DNA of 64,000 nt from contig NZ_FRXN01000007.1 in assembly GCF_900148515.1 (NCBI RefSeq), forward strand, positions 1-64,000. The letters run 5' to 3'. A program made the position numbers and the translations under genes. Below the pieces are notes generated by a model. The model ran no database searches. It worked only from the letters and a program-made list of their open reading frames with translations, and was not told where the DNA came from. Source of the DNA: Algoriphagus zhangzhouensis. GTDB lineage: Bacteria > Bacteroidota > Bacteroidia > Cytophagales > Cyclobacteriaceae. Shown here piece after piece: positions 26,989 to 37,065 of the stretch; position 1 is the first letter of the stretch; each line of letters opens with the position of its first letter.

Positions 26989-28575
26989 TCAATTTGAATT
27001 TGGCAAGGGCTGAACCCATTGAAAGGTTTGGCCCTTTTCATTTATTAAATCCCCCCAGATCACATAAGAATCTTTCACGTCAGAATAATTCCAAGCTCTC
27101 TGAATAGATTGATTTGGCTGAAGGAAAACACCGGGATTCCATAATAGAACAGGTCTCAAGTCAGGGGCATCAGTTTCTGCCTTTTCAAAACTTTTTACCA
27201 ATGGATTGATCCCATGGAATTCAGGAAACCCATCATATAGTTCCTGAACAGGGTTTGCGTACTCTTCTTTCAACTGAACAGAAAGGACACCAAACCTTCC
27301 TAGTGTCCCAAACTGCTTCTGACTTCTAATGGAGTTATATACAGAAATGGATTCTATCTGATGAAATGGGATTTCAACCAAGTCCCCAATATTATAAAAT
27401 GGAACACTGTTCAATAAAATCAGAGGGCTTTCTTCATATTTGAATCCAGCACTGGCTGGAGTCATTCGGATGGAATATTCTTTTTGGCTTCTACTAACAG
27501 ACACTTTATTCACGATTCCAGATAGGGCTTCTCTTAACGTAGCGACTCCTTCATAATCATTTCCCTGATAAACAGCATCTGCAGTTTCCAATGAACCAGA
27601 AAAAGAATTTTCAACTTGATCTATATCACTTCTGTAAACCTGGTCAATAAATTTCCTCGACCTTTTATGATTTAGAATTGACCTTACATCTTCCGAGAAA
27701 GGTACTGTATTGTCAAAATTCTGAAATTGAACACTTTTCCATTCACTTTGATTCACTTGGATTTCACCCAATCTATTTCCCATCGGACCAAATTGGTAAA
27801 CCCATATTTTACTATCACCTCGGTGGGTAACAAGCTTTCTCTCCATTTCAGCTTGATCTTCTAAATAATACTCCTCAGTCATACCCTGATCCACGAAGTA
27901 TACCGAATATCTGGAATTGGAAACTCCAGAAATTGGTGTGAAGTCAATTTCGAATGGATTCAATTCACCCAAAGTCGAGCTCTTCACGACCCCTGATATA
28001 GGAAATCCTTCTAGACTTGGGTCAAATATTTTGAAAGCCAACAAGCCAGAGTTTTCAGAAGAATTCACAGTCACAATCGGAGTAGATTGATTGGATCCAA
28101 CCTCCACTTTCAGAGGTGAATCAGGGTATTTGGCCTGATCCAATGCCAGCATATTATCGGCATTTTTGGGCACTATAGCTGATGTGAAAATCTTAGGACT
28201 ATAGACATGGACTAATGCCTCTGTTTGAAATTCACTTCCTGGAATATGAGCTACTAGTTTATAATTTCCTGTAGCCAATTCACTTGGAAGAAAAAATGCC
28301 ATCCCTTGATCATACTCTGCAGTGTTAAACCTTTCGATCGCCTCAGTTTTCCCTTCACTTGAAACCAAATAAAGGTTTACCAAAGCACCATTTCCCACCA
28401 ATTCTCCTCTTTCATTCAAAGTGAGAACCTGAAGATTCACCAAGTCTCCACTTACAAATACAGAAGAAGAAACAACCAACTTTACTTGGCTAGAGTTTGC
28501 TTGAGAAAAGCCTACTATTGGGCTTAGAAACAAGCAAATAAAGAATAATCGAAGTTTTAAAATTCTTGCCACCAT
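26989..28575 (-). CDS. Secreted macroglobulin-like protein with solitary TonB-receptor plug domain
   Basis: A 528-residue exported protein (signal peptide to about residue 24, FSQ). Residues 30-125 look like an Ig/MG2-type beta domain. Residues 340-440 follow the pattern of a TonB-receptor plug: ATLREALSGIV, SPLILLNSVPF, then HQIESISVYNS and GRFGVLSVQLKE. No beta-barrel follows. The C-terminal part has RPVLLWNPGV, a segment typical of the plug-bearing MG2 proteins of Bacteroidota. It overlaps the DUF4249 gene by 19 bases and is the third gene of an operon with a full TonB receptor. Function unknown; it may dock to the receptor or compete with its plug, which is inference. Confidence 0.65.
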   Translation of the reverse strand: MVARILKLRLFFICLFLSPIVGFSQANSSQVKLVVSSSVFVSGDLVNLQVLTLNERGELVGNGALVNLYLVSSEGKTEAIERFNTAEYDQGMAFFLPSELATGNYKLVAHIPGSEFQTEALVHVYSPKIFTSAIVPKNADNMLALDQAKYPDSPLKVEVGSNQSTPIVTVNSSENSGLLAFKIFDPSLEGFPISGVVKSSTLGELNPFEIDFTPISGVSNSRYSVYFVDQGMTEEYYLEDQAEMERKLVTHRGDSKIWVYQFGPMGNRLGEIQVNQSEWKSVQFQNFDNTVPFSEDVRSILNHKRSRKFIDQVYRSDIDQVENSFSGSLETADAVYQGNDYEGVATLREALSGIVNKVSVSRSQKEYSIRMTPASAGFKYEESPLILLNSVPFYNIGDLVEIPFHQIESISVYNSIRSQKQFGTLGRFGVLSVQLKEEYANPVQELYDGFPEFHGINPLVKSFEKAETDAPDLRPVLLWNPGVFLQPNQSIQRAWNYSDVKDSYVIWGDLINEKGQTFQWVQPLPNSN

Positions 28576-29669
28576 GTTGGTTTTTGATTAGTTACATCTG
28601 AAGCCCCTCTATAATCCAAACAATTGGCACAACCTGCCGGGGGAATGAAAGGAACACCAGGAATCGGTTCACAAGGATCCTGAAACACTAAAGTGTAGGG
28701 TAAATCCTGAGGATACAAAAACCATCTATAGGATGATTCATGCGCTACAAAGAAAAAGCCAGATACCTTTTCTTCTGCATCATTGACATTTCTAATATTG
28801 GTCACCAAAGTAAAGGGAGGTGGATCAAAAATCCCTCCACCACTTTGCTGTTGAGTGGCTAACTGATCCCAAAACTGATAGGCTTGTTCGGACAAACTGT
28901 ATTGAGTAATATATGCCGAATATTCGTACTGAACTTGCTCATTATCATCCGTTTCCAGAAAGAAAAGATCATGATTATATCCACCTGAATTATCTTCCCA
29001 TACATTGATTTGTTGATAATCATAAATATTGGTTGCGTAGCACCTTTTATTCGGATTACCATCCGGCAAAAGAGATGATTCAAAAACCCAACTTGGAATA
29101 ATTTTCCAGCGGTACCTTAATGGCTCACTAGTCTCATTGTCTCCCAGTGGAACAGATAGCTGAACACCTCTTTGCTCTACTATTTGTGCTACACCATTGA
29201 CATCAATACTTTTTAAAATCGTCTGGTGCTCTATGTCTATCTCTTCAATAGCAGGAGCCGGATACAATTGATCATCGATAGATTCATAAACCTCACCATT
29301 CGCCAACTCTACATGAACACGATAGTCTACATTTTCTTGAGCAGCAAAATCAACATCATCTATCAGGTATCTCTGTTCATCAATACTCCAGGAGTAACTA
29401 TAAGTATCACCTTCAGAAGTCAACAAACTAACATCCGCATCAGAAATCACTTGATCAATTACATTGGTCACATCACTAGTCCATCTCAAAGCAACATAAA
29501 ACCTCATGGCAGGAGCCGGATTGAGGCATTGCTCGGTATAGGAAACATTGGAAATAAATCCGTCTATCACAAGACGGGTCGCTTCACCCTCCACATCGAA
29601 CTTGATAGGGTCTATGCAAGTCGTCAATAAGAACAAACTTGCTAAGGCAAAAATCCTTCTCATGTTCAT
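28557..29669 (-). CDS. DUF4249 family lipoprotein
   Basis: A 370-residue lipoprotein (lipobox LLTTC, Cys18) with the family start DPIKFDVEGEATRLVIDGFI. Beta-rich throughout, with few charged helices. DUF4249 proteins are Bacteroidota envelope lipoproteins almost always encoded with a TonB-dependent receptor; their ligand is not known. Here the start overlaps the stop of the TonB receptor by four bases, and its end overlaps the plug-domain gene by 19. A C-terminal cysteine cluster (PCEPIPG, then GCANC) could form disulfides. ATG at residue 3 is an alternative start. Confidence 0.8.
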   Translation of the reverse strand: MNMRRIFALASLFLLTTCIDPIKFDVEGEATRLVIDGFISNVSYTEQCLNPAPAMRFYVALRWTSDVTNVIDQVISDADVSLLTSEGDTYSYSWSIDEQRYLIDDVDFAAQENVDYRVHVELANGEVYESIDDQLYPAPAIEEIDIEHQTILKSIDVNGVAQIVEQRGVQLSVPLGDNETSEPLRYRWKIIPSWVFESSLLPDGNPNKRCYATNIYDYQQINVWEDNSGGYNHDLFFLETDDNEQVQYEYSAYITQYSLSEQAYQFWDQLATQQQSGGGIFDPPPFTLVTNIRNVNDAEEKVSGFFFVAHESSYRWFLYPQDLPYTLVFQDPCEPIPGVPFIPPAGCANCLDYRGASDVTNQKPTWWQEF

Positions 29670-32356
29670 AATTTGAAATTGTAAGAAATTGATGGGAAAG
29701 CACTTCCTAGGACTGATAGCTGAAAGGCATTTCCTCTTTGTGTGAAATAAACTGAGAATGGATTCCTTCTACTATAGACATTATATACTGAGAAAACCCA
29801 TTCCCCATCGACTTTCTTATCCTTCTTTAATCCGCTTTTTAGGGTGAAGGCAAGATCCATTCTGTGATAATCCGGAACTCTATATTGATTCCTATCACTG
29901 TAATTCAAAATGGATAAAAAGTCCTCATACTGGAATTTGGAAACAGGTACAGTAATCGGTCTACCAGTTGAATATGCAAAATTCATATTCATGGAGAATC
30001 TTCTGCTGAACTTATAATTCATTACCACTGATACATCATGTGGCTTATCATAATTGGATGGGAAGAAGACTCCCTCATTGATAATTTCCTCATCAAAAGG
30101 AGACTCATTAAACTGCCTTAAGCTTCTCGAGTAGGTATATCCTAACCAGCCAGTCAGTTTTCCTCTATTTTTTCTCAACATAAATTCAACTCCATATGCT
30201 TTTCCTTTCCCCTGAACCAAGTCAGCGTCTAACGTCTCATTTAGCAAAATGGTGGCAGCATTTTTATAGTCAACCACATTTTGGATCCACTTATAATATC
30301 CTTCAACCGAGATTTCAAATAAGTTGTCATTCCAGTTTTTGAAAAGACCCAAAGTATATTGGTCTGAAATAGAAGGATCCAAATTATAGCCAGAAGACTT
30401 CCAATAGTTCACTGGTGAAATCGCAGCAGTATTGGATATCAAATGGATGTATTGATTTGTTCTGTAGTAACTAGCCTTGAAAGAGCTAGAAGGAGTGATC
30501 AACCATCTAAAAGAAACTCTAGGCTCTATCCCAAAATTGGTTTTGGCTACCTCACCATTTTGATAGGTTAAAGTATCAATGATAGAACTTGGAGACTTTG
30601 GTGAATTCGGGTCAAACTCATAATAAGTTCCTCCCAAAGTCAGGTAATTGGATACTCTAAGTCCATATACCAAAGACACTTTCGGAGAGATCGAAAATTC
30701 ATCATTGAAATAAACCGCACTTTCTAATGCACTTTCCTGAGGGATATAGATTGCTTCAGCATTTGAATTCTGTACTCCAGGTTCAAATGTTCCATTATCA
30801 AAAGAATAATGGAGAGAACTGATTCCAAAATCCAATTTGTGAGCGGCCCCAATGCTGTAAGAGAAGTCAATTTTTCCCTGATAATTCTTTATTCCCGACG
30901 TATAATCAAATCCGAAGTTTTCCTGATTGTTTTCAATATTGCTTTTATAGTCACTTACCACAAAATTGGTTTGCATCAAAAAGTTAGAATTGAATCGATG
31001 GGACCATTTGGCTATTGCAGCCTTGGTTTTCCATACGTAAGCAGTATCAGAAGCAAATTCAAAATTATCATCACTCAAATATCCTGAAAAAGTCAAGACA
31101 TTGTTTTCATCGATGGTATGATTGACTTTCAAATTCACATCATAAAATCCAGCTGCACTTTGATACAAATCTGGATCTTTCATTTGCTTCAGCATCCAAT
31201 TAGGATATGAAGTTCTACCTGAAAGAATGAATGATGTTTTGTCTTTATTCAATGGTCCTTCCAAAGAAAGTCGAGAAGAAATCAATCCGATTCCACCAGC
31301 TACTTCATATTCTTTAGCATTTCCATTTCTCAAATTCACATTCAGAACAGAAGAAACTCGTCCACCATAATTTGCTGGACCGCCTCCTTTATACAATTCA
31401 ACATCACGAATCATATCTGGGCTAAAAGCGCCAAAGAATCCAAATAAGTGAGAACTGTTATAAATAATTGCCTCGTCCATCATCAGTAAGTTTTGACCTG
31501 GGTCTCCTCCTCTTACATTAAATCCGGCCGTCCCTTCTCCTACAGAACTTACTCCTGGAAGAGAGATCAAACTTTTTACAGGATCAACTTCTCCCATGAA
31601 TGTTGGTAGACTTTTGATCACAGCAATATCTAGAATTTCTCTCCCCGCAATTTTTTCAGATACGGTGATTTCCTGACTTCTAGCAGAAATGGTAACCTCC
31701 TCGAGTTTTAGGGTCTGATTAAAAAGTTCTACTTCCAATTCCCCTTCATTGATCACCTGAACAGGAATGGATTGAGCTTCATATCCAGCATACTGAGCCA
31801 TCAATTTATATTTACCAGGCACCAATGGGAGTTCAAAATTCCCATCAATATCTGTGACGACACCTTGAGAACTATCCAAAACTTGGATACTTGCTCCTAT
31901 CAAAGGCTCTCCTTCAGAGGCATCTTTTATTGAACCTTTAACCACAACCGGAAGGTTGGAGTTTTCGGGCTTTCCTGAACCAATGATTTTATATTGGTCA
32001 AGATTAATATCATTTTCTTCCCAAAATTCGTATTGGTAAGATTCGAGTCCTTCTTGATTGACGATGACAAATAGACCTTTGTACTCAATCAAGCTATACC
32101 CATATGTTTCTAATAAGTCATTGATTCCTATCAATGCGTCCTGACCTTTTTCCCCATTTAATAGGAAGGCCTCAATACCCCAGTCATCTTTATAAAAAAA
32201 CTGGGCTCCTTTTTTAGATTCAAGATTTAGCAAAACCTCTGAGAGAGGTGTGTCTTTGTAATCCTGATCAAAAGTTATCTTTTCAATTCCTGTCTGACCA
32301 AAAATGATGGTAGTCTGAATAAAAAAGTAAAATAGTAGTGGTAGTAGTTTTCGCAT
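29666..32356 (-). CDS. TonB-dependent receptor with STN-like and CarboxypepD regulatory domains
   Basis: An 896-residue outer membrane receptor. Signal peptide 1-20; an STN-like domain at about 22-115 (LSEVLLNLESKKGAQFFYKDDW); a carboxypeptidase-regulatory-like domain at about 135-215 (VVKGSIKDASEGEPLIGASI, shown in part by GEPLIGASI); a plug at about 225-335 (LISLPGVSSVGEGTAGFNVRGG is its core); then a 22-strand barrel type region ending ISYNFKL. It is the first gene of an operon with DUF4249 and plug-domain genes. Such receptors import bulky ligands with TonB energy; the ligand here is unknown. STN domains often signal to FecR anti-sigma factors, but no FecR or ECF sigma gene is near. Confidence 0.88.
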   Translation of the reverse strand: MRKLLPLLFYFFIQTTIIFGQTGIEKITFDQDYKDTPLSEVLLNLESKKGAQFFYKDDWGIEAFLLNGEKGQDALIGINDLLETYGYSLIEYKGLFVIVNQEGLESYQYEFWEENDINLDQYKIIGSGKPENSNLPVVVKGSIKDASEGEPLIGASIQVLDSSQGVVTDIDGNFELPLVPGKYKLMAQYAGYEAQSIPVQVINEGELEVELFNQTLKLEEVTISARSQEITVSEKIAGREILDIAVIKSLPTFMGEVDPVKSLISLPGVSSVGEGTAGFNVRGGDPGQNLLMMDEAIIYNSSHLFGFFGAFSPDMIRDVELYKGGGPANYGGRVSSVLNVNLRNGNAKEYEVAGGIGLISSRLSLEGPLNKDKTSFILSGRTSYPNWMLKQMKDPDLYQSAAGFYDVNLKVNHTIDENNVLTFSGYLSDDNFEFASDTAYVWKTKAAIAKWSHRFNSNFLMQTNFVVSDYKSNIENNQENFGFDYTSGIKNYQGKIDFSYSIGAAHKLDFGISSLHYSFDNGTFEPGVQNSNAEAIYIPQESALESAVYFNDEFSISPKVSLVYGLRVSNYLTLGGTYYEFDPNSPKSPSSIIDTLTYQNGEVAKTNFGIEPRVSFRWLITPSSSFKASYYRTNQYIHLISNTAAISPVNYWKSSGYNLDPSISDQYTLGLFKNWNDNLFEISVEGYYKWIQNVVDYKNAATILLNETLDADLVQGKGKAYGVEFMLRKNRGKLTGWLGYTYSRSLRQFNESPFDEEIINEGVFFPSNYDKPHDVSVVMNYKFSRRFSMNMNFAYSTGRPITVPVSKFQYEDFLSILNYSDRNQYRVPDYHRMDLAFTLKSGLKKDKKVDGEWVFSVYNVYSRRNPFSVYFTQRGNAFQLSVLGSAFPSISYNFKL

Positions 32357-32370
32357 AAGCGCTTTAACGA

Positions 32371-32403
32371 AAAAATGCCACCCACAAAGGTGGATGGCAT
32401 TTT
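32371..32403 (-). terminator. Terminator of susCD
   Basis: Imperfect hairpin (AAAATGCCACCC against GGTGGATGGCATTTT), followed on the minus strand by six T. It lies between the susD stop and the next receptor gene on the same strand, which starts only 15 bases later. Confidence 0.7.
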
Positions 32404-32419
32404 ATGTTATTTCTATGGA

Positions 32420-33883
32420 TTATTGATCCCACCAAACTTTGGTATCCAAATTATCTGCACCTTGACGAGCAACAACTGCATCGTAGTTAGTGGAGTTCAA
32501 GTTCACCTCGAACAATGGATAAGCTTGACGAACTGGGATTTCTTTGCTGTCGTTCAAAGCATCTTCAGCTGGAGTCAAAGTAGGGAATCCAGTTCTTCTC
32601 CAATCAGACCATGCTTCATAACCATTTAGGAAGTTTGCAATCCACTTTTGAGTCAAGATTTGCTCAATAGCTTTGCTGGAATCAAACATAACCCAAGAGT
32701 TAGTCACATAAGTAGCATAACCGTCAGCTACACCATACTGATCAAGAGAAGCTTCAATACCTTGGTAGTAAAGATCCTCAACATCACCTGAAATCCAACC
32801 CAATTGAGCTGCCTCTGCCATAGAGAACAACACTTGAGCAGAAGTATAAATGAATACAGGAGAATCTTGCTCTCTCATATCTGGTCCGATGAAAGAAACA
32901 TCAGAGTTAGAGATAGCACCAGCTCTTGCTTCAGAGATACCATAAGGCATACCTACATATTCACCACCATTTTCAGTTGGCTCTGCATACACAGGTACTC
33001 GAGGATCCATAGCAACGTTCAATACACCGCCGTTGTCGATAGTCTGCATTCTGTCCATCAAAGTGTTAGACACACAGTGATCACGACGAGTCAAGAATCT
33101 AGCGTACCAAGCATTCTGATAAGCAGCTTCTGGTAGGTGAGCGTAATAAATGTTCTCACTATTATCCAAAGCAATTACTCCATCAGATACTGCAGAAGCA
33201 AATTCAGAAGCACCTGTAGTAGGATCTACTTCAGACATTCTCAAAGCCATCACCATTCTGATGGTGTTAGCAAACTTTTTCCACATCATCATGTCTCCAC
33301 CGAAAAGGATATCACCCTCAACAGGAGCTGTTGTAGAAAGATTAGACTGAGCAGTCTTCAATGTAGACAAGATACCTGCATAAACATCAGATTGAGCATC
33401 GAATTCAGGCTGACGAATATCTTCAGCAATATCCAAAGACTGAGAATAAGGAATATCACCCCATCTGTCAGTAATAGTCATGAAATAATATGACTGCAAA
33501 ATCTGAGCAACTGCGATCTGGTTAGCATTAGAACCATATAGAGAAGCCTCTACTTTGGTGTCTTCATCAGAGTTGATCAAGATGATTTGCTCCAAATCCA
33601 TCAATGGACCACTGTAATACCCACCATAACTAAAGATAATAGTTTGGTAGTTATCAGAACTGGTATATTGAGAACTCGCAATTTGCTGTACATATTGAGC
33701 TCCTTGAGTAGCATTAATAGTACCTGGAAGGCTATTGATTGCATTAGTCAATAGAGATGAGGTAATAGCCTTCGTCGTCTGGTTAGGGTTCACATTGGTA
33801 TCACCAAAATCTCCCAAATCACAGGAAGTAACGCCTACGGCAAGTAATCCTATGAATAAATATTTTGAAATTGATTTTTTCAT
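32420..33883 (-). CDS. SusD/RagB family outer membrane lipoprotein
   Basis: A 487-residue surface lipoprotein (lipobox GVTSC, Cys21) of the SusD-like nutrient-binding family, helical with TPR-like repeats. It shows the N-terminal NVNPNQTTKA stretch and the C-terminal NGYEAWSDWRRTGFPTLTP segment that marks the family. It forms the lid of the SusC transporter encoded directly upstream (11 bases apart), capturing oligosaccharides or peptides at the cell surface. No carbohydrate-active enzyme, sulfatase or peptidase gene lies beside the pair, so the substrate cannot be guessed. Confidence 0.93.
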   Translation of the reverse strand: MKKSISKYLFIGLLAVGVTSCDLGDFGDTNVNPNQTTKAITSSLLTNAINSLPGTINATQGAQYVQQIASSQYTSSDNYQTIIFSYGGYYSGPLMDLEQIILINSDEDTKVEASLYGSNANQIAVAQILQSYYFMTITDRWGDIPYSQSLDIAEDIRQPEFDAQSDVYAGILSTLKTAQSNLSTTAPVEGDILFGGDMMMWKKFANTIRMVMALRMSEVDPTTGASEFASAVSDGVIALDNSENIYYAHLPEAAYQNAWYARFLTRRDHCVSNTLMDRMQTIDNGGVLNVAMDPRVPVYAEPTENGGEYVGMPYGISEARAGAISNSDVSFIGPDMREQDSPVFIYTSAQVLFSMAEAAQLGWISGDVEDLYYQGIEASLDQYGVADGYATYVTNSWVMFDSSKAIEQILTQKWIANFLNGYEAWSDWRRTGFPTLTPAEDALNDSKEIPVRQAYPLFEVNLNSTNYDAVVARQGADNLDTKVWWDQ

Positions 33884-33894
33884 TTTTCTGTTTT

Positions 33895-36800
33895 TTAGAA
33901 TCCTAGACGAATGTCAAAACCTATAGAACGAGTAGCTGGTAACTGACCACTATCTACCCAAGAACCATTGTTTCTTGAGTTTCTAGTATCACCTGATACT
34001 TGAGATGGATCAAATCCAGGAACGTTGGTTTTGATCAACCAAGGGTTGTTTGCAACAACTGCAACTGCAGCAGATCTAAACAACTTAGTTCTCTGAAGAA
34101 GAGACTGTGGCAAGTTATAGCCGAATCTCACTTCACGAAGTTTTACATAACTAGCGTCATAAACCCACTGCTCATGAAGTGCAAATAGGGACTTCCAGTA
34201 AGTGTCAGCTTCTAGGTAAATGTCGTTTTCAGTTCCGTCAGCATAAACACCTTCGAATCTCAAACCACCACCATCTGCAACTGGATCTCTCATAGGAACA
34301 CCTTTATCGTTGTTTCCAACAGTCATAGTTCCAAGACCAGAATATGCATTAAACATGTTAGAGATTGAGTTTACTTTACCTCCGATTTGCCAATCGATAG
34401 TGAAGCTCAATTCGAAATCTTTGTAAGTGAATCTGTTGAAGATACCACCAGTGTAATCAGGAAGGATAGTTCCCAATACTTGGTTTTGCTCAGTCATTGG
34501 ATAACCATCTTCGTCGATCAAGATGTTTCCAGCTTCATCTCTTTGATATTTTTCACCAATGATTGTACCCCAATCTTCACCAACTTTTGCTCTTGCAGAG
34601 ATAGAACCCCATCCACCGCCTACACGGTTACCTAAGAATCCGTTCACCAATTGGATCGCGTCGATACCTGGATAGATTTCTTCGATTACGTTTCTACTTC
34701 TTGCGAAGTTGAAATTCAAATCCCAGTTGAAGTTAGCAGTCTGAACTGGTGTACCACCGATGGTAGCATCCCAACCTTTAGTGAAGGTTTTACCTGCGTT
34801 GATAGTGTATGAAGAGATACCAGTAGTGCTTGGTACTTCAGTAGCCAAGATCTCATTGGTATTATCATAGTAGTAATAAGAGAACTCAGTTCTGATTCTT
34901 CCTTGCAAGAATGCCAATTCGAAACCCGCTTCCAATGCACCAGTAGTAGCAGCTCTCAAGTTAGGGTCAATAAGAGAGTTAGGATAAGTCATAGTTGGGT
35001 TTCCATTGTAAGGAGTTCCCAAAGAATATGCAGGATCCAACTGATAAGGACTCAATTCACCACCTACTTCAGCATAACCTGCACGGATTTTACCAAATGA
35101 CAAGATTCTGTTGTTTGGCATCAACTCGGAGAAGATGAAGGAAGTAGAGATTGCAGGGTAAGTAAACGCATTACTTGCAGTTGGCAATACTGAATCATAA
35201 TCACGACGGATGGAACCATCTACGAAAACGATCTCTTTGTAACCGAAACTAGCCTGAGCAAAGATTGAATTTACTTGTCTTTTGCTAGTGTAGTTAGAAG
35301 TATTTGGTCTGTTGATAGAAGCTGAGATGTTGTACAAATCAGGAACAGAAAGACCACCAGCAGTAGACATGCTGTTAGAGCTATAGTTGTTGTGACGGAT
35401 GTTACCACCCACCAAAGCAGAAACAGAGAATTTCTCAGTCACTTTGCTGTACTGTGCCAAGAACTCATAATTGTCCTCAGTGCTTTGATATTTGCTTTGG
35501 CTATAACCATCTAGACCCAAAGTTCCAGAAGCAGTTCTTCCATCAGCAAAGTTGGAAGTAAAGTATCTACTGATGTTAGCAGAAACAGAAAGACCATCGA
35601 TGATTTCGTAAGTCAAACCGAATTTACCACTATAAGTATCTTTAGTGCTTTCAGAGAAATTAGCATACTGCTCAGTGTATGGGTTATTCCAATACAAAGG
35701 AGTAGAGTTTCTAGGAGAATTAATGTTCCAAGAAGTATATCTTCCATCAGGCATTCTGTAGTACTTCTCTAACAAGCTCATATCCAATTGTCTTTGGAAC
35801 CACTGGTTGAAGTTTTGTCCTACAGATCCTTGATAACCTTCAGTCAAGTTACCGAATACATTGGTTCTGTTATAGTTAGCCAAAGTATTCAATTTCAAAT
35901 TCTTAGCAAGATCAACGCTTGCGTTCAAGTTCAAGAAAGTCTTGTCTTGCTTAGTATTAGGAAGAACACCAGTTCTATTCACGTTAGTCATGGTAGCAGT
36001 TATATTGTAACCTTCACCAGCTTTACTAACAGACAATGAGTTTTGAACACCAACACCAGTGTTGAAGAAATCCTTCACATTGTTAGGATTTGGAGACCAA
36101 GCTCTAGTTTGGCCATAAGTATCAGTACCTGGAGTGAAAGCATCCCACTGAGCTACTTGAGAACCATCCAATCTTGGACCCCAGCTCTCATCTGCATAGA
36201 ATTCAGGAATTTTAGCACCATCTAATCCAGCTAATGCAGGATCATCTTTAGATGCGTCATATGAGAATGTCTGCCACTCTTGAGAGTACCCACCACCATA
36301 TTGGTTTTGGTACTTAGGCATAACAGATACATTTTCGAAAGTGGTAGTGTTATTGAAATCAATATTCAATCTTCCACCTTTAGCTTTCTTCATGGTGATC
36401 AAGATAACACCATCACGAGCACGAGAACCATACAATGCAGATGCGTTAGCACCTTTCAATACGTTGATAGATTCTACGTTATCCATGTTGATAGTAGAAG
36501 GATCAGAAGTAGGGATACCATCTACTACATAAAGAGGAGCGTTTGAGCCAAATCCTCTTACACCACGAATACGGACAGCCGCTTCACCAAACTTAGCTCC
36601 TGAACCAGAGATAACCTGAACACCCGCTACTTTACCAGCAAGAGCTTCGTTCAAGTTGGTTTCACGAGCAACACGTAGGTTCTCAGCACCTACTTCCTGA
36701 GTTGCATAACCCAAGGTCTTTTTCTCACGCTCTACGTTCAAGGCCGTTACAACCACTTCGTTTAGCTGAGTAACATCTTCAGACAACTCTACATTAATAG

Positions 36801-37065
36801 TAGATTGATTTCCGATTGTAATTTCTTGTGATTGTAATCCAATAAAGGAAAATACAAGAACTCCACCAGTACTTGGTACTGTCAAGCGGTAGTTACCATC
36901 AATGTCAGTAACTACTCCAATTTGGGTTCCTTTCAAAATCACACTTGCACCAGGTATGCCCATTCCATCTTCGGCGGAGGTAACCACACCGGAGATACTT
37001 TTGTCTTGAGCCCATACCATGCCAGTAAGCATGATCATGAAAGAAAATAGTAAAACTTTCTTCAT
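33895..37065 (-). CDS. SusC/RagA family TonB-linked outer membrane protein
   Basis: A 1056-residue TonB-dependent transporter. Signal peptide 1-19; CarboxypepD-like domain at about 23-108 (GIPGASVILKGTQIGVVTD in part); TonB-box region near LNEVVVTAL; plug at about 120-235 with the SusC signature IRGVRGFGSNAPLYVVDG; then the barrel with a normal closing strand ending DIRLGF. Together with the SusD protein it imports a polymer-derived ligand. Length and domain order are typical. Its upstream region is 430 bases of very AT-rich DNA in which no clear promoter could be placed. Confidence 0.95.
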   Translation of the reverse strand: MKKVLLFSFMIMLTGMVWAQDKSISGVVTSAEDGMGIPGASVILKGTQIGVVTDIDGNYRLTVPSTGGVLVFSFIGLQSQEITIGNQSTINVELSEDVTQLNEVVVTALNVEREKKTLGYATQEVGAENLRVARETNLNEALAGKVAGVQVISGSGAKFGEAAVRIRGVRGFGSNAPLYVVDGIPTSDPSTINMDNVESINVLKGANASALYGSRARDGVILITMKKAKGGRLNIDFNNTTTFENVSVMPKYQNQYGGGYSQEWQTFSYDASKDDPALAGLDGAKIPEFYADESWGPRLDGSQVAQWDAFTPGTDTYGQTRAWSPNPNNVKDFFNTGVGVQNSLSVSKAGEGYNITATMTNVNRTGVLPNTKQDKTFLNLNASVDLAKNLKLNTLANYNRTNVFGNLTEGYQGSVGQNFNQWFQRQLDMSLLEKYYRMPDGRYTSWNINSPRNSTPLYWNNPYTEQYANFSESTKDTYSGKFGLTYEIIDGLSVSANISRYFTSNFADGRTASGTLGLDGYSQSKYQSTEDNYEFLAQYSKVTEKFSVSALVGGNIRHNNYSSNSMSTAGGLSVPDLYNISASINRPNTSNYTSKRQVNSIFAQASFGYKEIVFVDGSIRRDYDSVLPTASNAFTYPAISTSFIFSELMPNNRILSFGKIRAGYAEVGGELSPYQLDPAYSLGTPYNGNPTMTYPNSLIDPNLRAATTGALEAGFELAFLQGRIRTEFSYYYYDNTNEILATEVPSTTGISSYTINAGKTFTKGWDATIGGTPVQTANFNWDLNFNFARSRNVIEEIYPGIDAIQLVNGFLGNRVGGGWGSISARAKVGEDWGTIIGEKYQRDEAGNILIDEDGYPMTEQNQVLGTILPDYTGGIFNRFTYKDFELSFTIDWQIGGKVNSISNMFNAYSGLGTMTVGNNDKGVPMRDPVADGGGLRFEGVYADGTENDIYLEADTYWKSLFALHEQWVYDASYVKLREVRFGYNLPQSLLQRTKLFRSAAVAVVANNPWLIKTNVPGFDPSQVSGDTRNSRNNGSWVDSGQLPATRSIGFDIRLGF

